Origin: an uncultured Oscillospiraceae bacterium
Lineage (GTDB): Bacteria; Bacillota; Clostridia; Oscillospirales; Oscillospiraceae
Reading direction: 5' to 3'
DNA: 8,583 bases
Assembly (NCBI GenBank): GCA_944385305.1
Contig: CALWWS010000042.1
Coordinates: 1-8,583 of the forward strand
Shown: piece after piece, positions 5,852 to 8,583 of the stretch
How positions within the stretch are numbered: position 1 is the first letter of the stretch
How the letters are laid out: the number at the start of each line of letters is the position of its first letter
The notes under the pieces: model-generated
Database searches by the model: none
The model's input: only the letters and a program-made list of their open reading frames with translations
What the model was told of the DNA's origin: nothing
Position numbers and translations under genes: made by a program

Positions 5852-8098
5852 CTACTCCAGCAGGGTCAGCTGCTTTTCCGCCCGGTCCTCCTCCCGCAGC
5901 AGCATCCCCGCCACAGGCAGAGAGCGGGCCCGGTAGCGGGCCGGGTTCTGAATGGGAGTCTGGGCCAGGGGGCGGGCGGTCTCCACCTTGTACTTGGGCT
6001 TGAGGGTCATCACATTCACCCCCTGGGTGGAGCGGGTGGACTTGGGATTGAGGCTGGCGGTGTGGAACACCACCACCCGTCCCTCGGTGGAGTAGACCGC
6101 CATCTCCATATCCTCCCGCAGCAGCCAGGCGGCGGCCAGGGGGGACTTGTCCGAATAGGCCCCGGTGAGCTTGCGCCGCCGGGTCTGGGTCTGGTAGGCA
6201 GACAGCTCCACCCGGGCCGCCTTGCCGTTTTCAAAGAAGAAGAGGATGTGCCCGCTGTAGTCGGCGGTAACGCAGGCCCACACCACGCTCTCCCCGGGAT
6301 CCATCCCCAGCCGGGTGGGCAGATAGTCCCCCAGCACGCTGGCCTTACTGTCGTCAAAGTCAGCCAGACGGGTCTTGTAGCACTGCTGCTTGTCGGTGAA
6401 CACCAGCAGCTCGTCCCGGTTGTTGGCCTCCCACTGCTGGGAGGGGCCGTCCCCCTCCTTGTACTTCTGCTCCGAGCTCATGCGCAGGGACTGGGGAGTG
6501 ATCTTCTTCAGATAGCCCTCCCGGGAGAGGAAGAGGTGTACCGGGTAGTCGGCAATCTCCTCTTCCGGATCGGGCTCGTCCAGTACCTGGTGCTCATAGA
6601 TAATCTGGGTGCGCCGGGGAACGGCGTACTTCTTCTTAATTGCCTCCAGCTCGGCAATGATAATCTTCCTGATCCGGGCAGGGCTGTTCACAATGTCCTG
6701 GAGGTCGGCAATCTCTTCCTCCAGTCGGGAGGTTTCCTCAATCCGCTTTAAAATATACTCCTTGTTGATATTGCGCAGCTTGATATCGGCCACGTACTCA
6801 GCCTGCACCTGGTCGATACCGAAGCCGATCATCAGGTTGGGCACCACCTCCGCGTCCTCCTCGGTCTCCCGGATGATGGCGATGGCCCGGTCGATATCCA
6901 GCAGGATTTTCTTCAGGCCCTTGAGCAGGTGGAGCTTTTCCTGCTTCTTCTTCATGGCAAAGTAGGTGCGCCGGCGCACTCCGTCCATCCGCCAGGCGGT
7001 CCACTCCTCCAGGATCTCCCCCACTCCCATCACCCGGGGCATGCCGGCGATGAGGATGTTAAAGTTGCAGGCAAAGGAGTCCTGCAGGGGGGTGGACTTG
7101 AACAGCCGGGCCATCAGCTTGTCCGGGTCGCTCCCCCGCTTGAGGTCAATGGTCACCTTCAGCCCGTTCAGGTCGGTCTCGTCCCGCATGTCGGCGATTT
7201 CCCGCACCTTCCCCGCCTTCACCAGCTCGGCCACCTTGTCCATAATGGCCTCCACCGTGGTGGTGTAGGGGATTTCGGTAATCTCGATGAGGTTCTCCCC
7301 CTTGAGATAGCGCCACCTGGCCCGCACCTGGAAGGAGCCCCGGCCGGTGCGGTAGATCTCCCGCAGCACCTTCTCGTCGTAGAGCAGCTCGCCTCCGGTG
7401 GGGAAGTCGGGGGCCTTGAGCACCTCCAGCAGGTCGGTGCCGGGGTCTTTCAGGTAGGCCACGGCGGCGTCGCACACCTCCCCCAGGTTGAAGCCGCACA
7501 GGTTGGAGGCCATGCCCACCGCAATACCCTGGTTGGCGGACACCAGCACGTTGGGGAAGGCGGTGGGCAGCAGGGACGGCTCGGTCATGGAGCCGTCGTA
7601 GTTGTCCACAAAGTCCACCGTGTCCTGGTCGATGTCCCGGAACAGCTCGGCGCAGATGCCGTCCAGTCTGGCCTCGGTGTACCGGCTGGCCGCCCAGGCC
7701 ATGTCCCGGGAGTACACCTTGCCGAAGTTGCCCTTGGAGTCCACCAGGGGGTGGAGCAGGGCGCCGTAGCCCCGGGAGAGGCGCACCATGGTGTCGTAGA
7801 TGGCCGCGTCCCCGTGGGGGTTGAGCTTCATGGTGGCCCCCACCACGTTGGCGCTCTTGGTGCGGGCGCCCCCCAGCAGGTGCATCTGGTACATGGTGTA
7901 CAGCAGCTTCCGGTGGGAGGGCTTGAACCCGTCGATCTCCGGGATGGCCCGGGAGACGATCACACTCATGGCGTAGGGCATGTAGTTGAGCTCCAGGGTC
8001 TCGGTGATGGGCTGCTCCAGCACCTCGGGCCGCAGGCCCATGACGTTGGAGGAATCCACCTTCTTCGCCCCCTCCTGGGGGGCCTTCTTTTTGGGCAT
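5852..8098 (-). CDS. parC: Type IIA DNA topoisomerase subunit A (ParC/GyrA-like)
   Basis: A 748-residue protein, near ParC length (about 750) and shorter than GyrA. It is the DNA-cleaving subunit, pairing with a ParE/GyrB ATPase subunit to pass duplex DNA through a double-strand break. The winged-helix part spans about 35-155, with GFKPSHRKLLYTMY (57-70) and the catalytic Tyr140 in AASRYTEARLDG. The tower and coiled coil follow to about 497 (LEEEIADLQDIVNSPARIRK), then a beta-pinwheel C-terminal domain (about 515-700). The canonical GyrA box QRRGGRG is absent; TQTRRRKLTG (637-646) is the nearest match, favouring topoisomerase IV-type activity. At the quinolone site, NPHGDAAIYDT (93-103) has Ala98 where E. 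coli GyrA has Ser83; the acidic Asp102 is kept. The ATG at 8098 has AAGGA 9 bases upstream. parE would be expected just upstream, but a transposase gene is there instead. Confidence 0.93.
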   Translation of the reverse strand: MPKKKAPQEGAKKVDSSNVMGLRPEVLEQPITETLELNYMPYAMSVIVSRAIPEIDGFKPSHRKLLYTMYQMHLLGGARTKSANVVGATMKLNPHGDAAIYDTMVRLSRGYGALLHPLVDSKGNFGKVYSRDMAWAASRYTEARLDGICAELFRDIDQDTVDFVDNYDGSMTEPSLLPTAFPNVLVSANQGIAVGMASNLCGFNLGEVCDAAVAYLKDPGTDLLEVLKAPDFPTGGELLYDEKVLREIYRTGRGSFQVRARWRYLKGENLIEITEIPYTTTVEAIMDKVAELVKAGKVREIADMRDETDLNGLKVTIDLKRGSDPDKLMARLFKSTPLQDSFACNFNILIAGMPRVMGVGEILEEWTAWRMDGVRRRTYFAMKKKQEKLHLLKGLKKILLDIDRAIAIIRETEEDAEVVPNLMIGFGIDQVQAEYVADIKLRNINKEYILKRIEETSRLEEEIADLQDIVNSPARIRKIIIAELEAIKKKYAVPRRTQIIYEHQVLDEPDPEEEIADYPVHLFLSREGYLKKITPQSLRMSSEQKYKEGDGPSQQWEANNRDELLVFTDKQQCYKTRLADFDDSKASVLGDYLPTRLGMDPGESVVWACVTADYSGHILFFFENGKAARVELSAYQTQTRRRKLTGAYSDKSPLAAAWLLREDMEMAVYSTEGRVVVFHTASLNPKSTRSTQGVNVMTLKPKYKVETARPLAQTPIQNPARYRARSLPVAGMLLREEDRAEKQLTLLE

Positions 8099-8103
8099 TG
8101 GTA

Positions 8104-8583
8104 TCAGTCCTTATTCAAAATCCAGTTCAGGGGATTGTTTGCAAGATATTGGCGGGCCTCCGCCAGGTCGGCGTCATTCCGGATAATGTGGTCGTAGAAG
8201 GATTTCTGCCAGATTGACTGGCCGGCAACACGGGAAACCGCCCGCTTCAGCTGTTGAATGACCGTTGAGATGGATGTAGGGGCGGCAATCTGCCGCCCGT
8301 CCGGCCCAACATTTTGTACGGCTAAAATCAAATGCACATGGTCCGGCATAATGACATAGGCGTCCACCAATATGCCGGAATATCGATTTGGGATCTCCAG
8401 AATGGCCTGGCGGGTCAAGCGCCCCAGGGAGGTCAGCGAGACCTCTGCCGGCGGGCGATTGATAATCGCCCCTACGGCGGAAGAGATCACGCACAGGAGA
8501 TTCTGGCGCCGGACCGCCGTGCAAATCGTCACAAAATAATATCCCGGCTGGCTATAATCGTATTCCTTCAGCCGGATGTCCCT
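8104..8583 (-). CDS. REP-associated tyrosine transposase (RAYT, IS200-like Y1 HUH enzyme), 5' end beyond window
   Basis: The visible 159 residues continue to the right edge with an open frame, so the true start lies outside; the GTG at 8532 is internal (YYFVTICT is a family N-terminal strand). Y1/RAYT features are DYSQPGYYFVTICT (9-22), the HUH metal site VIMPDHVHLIL (77-87, His82 and His84) and a C-terminal WQKSFYDHIIRND (125-137) and ARQYLANNPLNW (143-154), with Tyr146 the probable nucleophile. RAYTs are single-copy, housekeeping-like transposase relatives that cut single-stranded REP hairpins. Two REP-like hairpins lie inside the coding sequence and encode residues 37-44 and about 96-103, in places where related proteins are variable. 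The C-terminus appears complete and the stop is 5 bases before the topoisomerase ATG. No IS end sequences are visible. Confidence 0.85.
   Translation of the reverse strand, partial: RDIRLKEYDYSQPGYYFVTICTAVRRQNLLCVISSAVGAIINRPPAEVSLTSLGRLTRQAILEIPNRYSGILVDAYVIMPDHVHLILAVQNVGPDGRQIAAPTSISTVIQQLKRAVSRVAGQSIWQKSFYDHIIRNDADLAEARQYLANNPLNWILNKD
8108..8112 (-). promoter_or_regulatory. Ribosome binding site of the topoisomerase gene, inside the transposase coding sequence
   Basis: AAGGA lies 9 bases before the ATG at 8098 and falls in the last sense codons of the transposase (AAT AAG GAC, then TGA). Translation of the two genes is therefore likely coupled. Confidence 0.7.
8276..8299 (+). repeat. 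REP-like hairpin A (GTAG header), inside the transposase gene
   Basis: On the plus strand: GTAG (8276-8279), an 8-bp stem GGGCGGCA / TGCCGCCC (8280-8287 and 8291-8298), loop ATC, then G. The header plus hairpin layout is that of GTAG-type REPs recognised by RAYTs. It is antisense to the gene and encodes G-R-Q-I-A-A-P-T there. The bases after the stem (GTCCGGC) resemble those after copy B (GCCGGC). Confidence 0.75.
8452..8475 (-). repeat. REP-like hairpin B (GTAG header), inverted relative to A
   Basis: On the minus strand: GTAG (8472-8475), an 8-bp stem GGGCGATT / AATCGCCC, loop ATC, then G. It has the same layout and loop as copy A, and the stem differs only by a compensated triplet (ATT/AAT for GCA/TGC). 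It occupies exactly eight codons of the transposase (V-G-A-I-I-N-R-P). Confidence 0.75.

Noticed and set aside
8104..8532. A complete 142-residue transposase starting at GTG 8532
   Set aside because: The GTG is the Val of the conserved YYFVTICT strand, and the frame and family similarity continue to the window edge, so the gene is partial.
1..8583. CRISPR array, tRNA or rRNA genes
   Set aside because: No regularly spaced repeats, no tRNA-like T-arm sequences and no rRNA-like stretches were found on reading both strands.

Overview
The window reads as a chromosomal segment of a high-GC, endospore-forming member of the Clostridia, most like the Oscillospiraceae (Flavonifractor/Oscillibacter-type gut bacteria). 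This rests on the high GC, the sporulation gene bofA next to yaaL (DUF2508), a YitT-family protein, an S-layer-homology protein, and a clostridial-type second GyrA/ParC protein. The assignment is inferred from gene content; no rRNA or other marker is present. Every supported gene lies on the minus strand, so transcription runs from the right edge to the left. The long plus-strand open frames are antisense shadows of high-GC coding sequence.

Right to left, the first unit starts beyond base 8583. It contains the 3' part of a REP-associated, IS200-like HUH transposase (RAYT; 8104-8583), a topoisomerase IV/gyrase-type A subunit (5852-8098), a YitT-family membrane protein (4951-5820), a LUD-domain protein with a four-cysteine cluster (4327-4920) and a lipoprotein with a degenerate transglutaminase-like domain (3199-4305). 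Gaps are 5, 31, 30 and 21 bases, and a strong hairpin at 3145-3179 closes the unit. After a roughly 250-base gap, a two-gene unit follows: yaaL (2634-2891) and bofA (2308-2577). It has a candidate sporulation sigma-E-like promoter upstream and a clear intrinsic terminator at 2258-2292. The third unit is a small secreted protein made of three SLH domains (1530-2159) followed by a MarR-type regulator (1035-1478). Its promoter overlaps a 20-base inverted repeat, and a consensus DnaA box lies just upstream. Finally, a membrane-anchored DUF4015-type glycoside hydrolase-like protein (1-925, cut by the left edge) has its own extended -10 promoter.

The most notable observation is inside the transposase gene. 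Two inverted REP-like hairpins with the same GTAG header and the same ATC loop, but with compensatory stem differences (GCA/TGC versus ATT/AAT), are embedded in frame in the coding sequence. They bracket the segment that encodes the HUH catalytic motif. GTAG-headed REPs are the known partner sequences of RAYTs, so this gene appears to carry its own substrates within its coding sequence. The same gene abuts the topoisomerase gene so closely that the topoisomerase ribosome binding site lies in the transposase's last codons. Other points of interest are the Cys-to-Ser change in the transglutaminase-like lipoprotein, an alanine at the quinolone-contact serine of the topoisomerase, and possible MarR control of the SLH unit.
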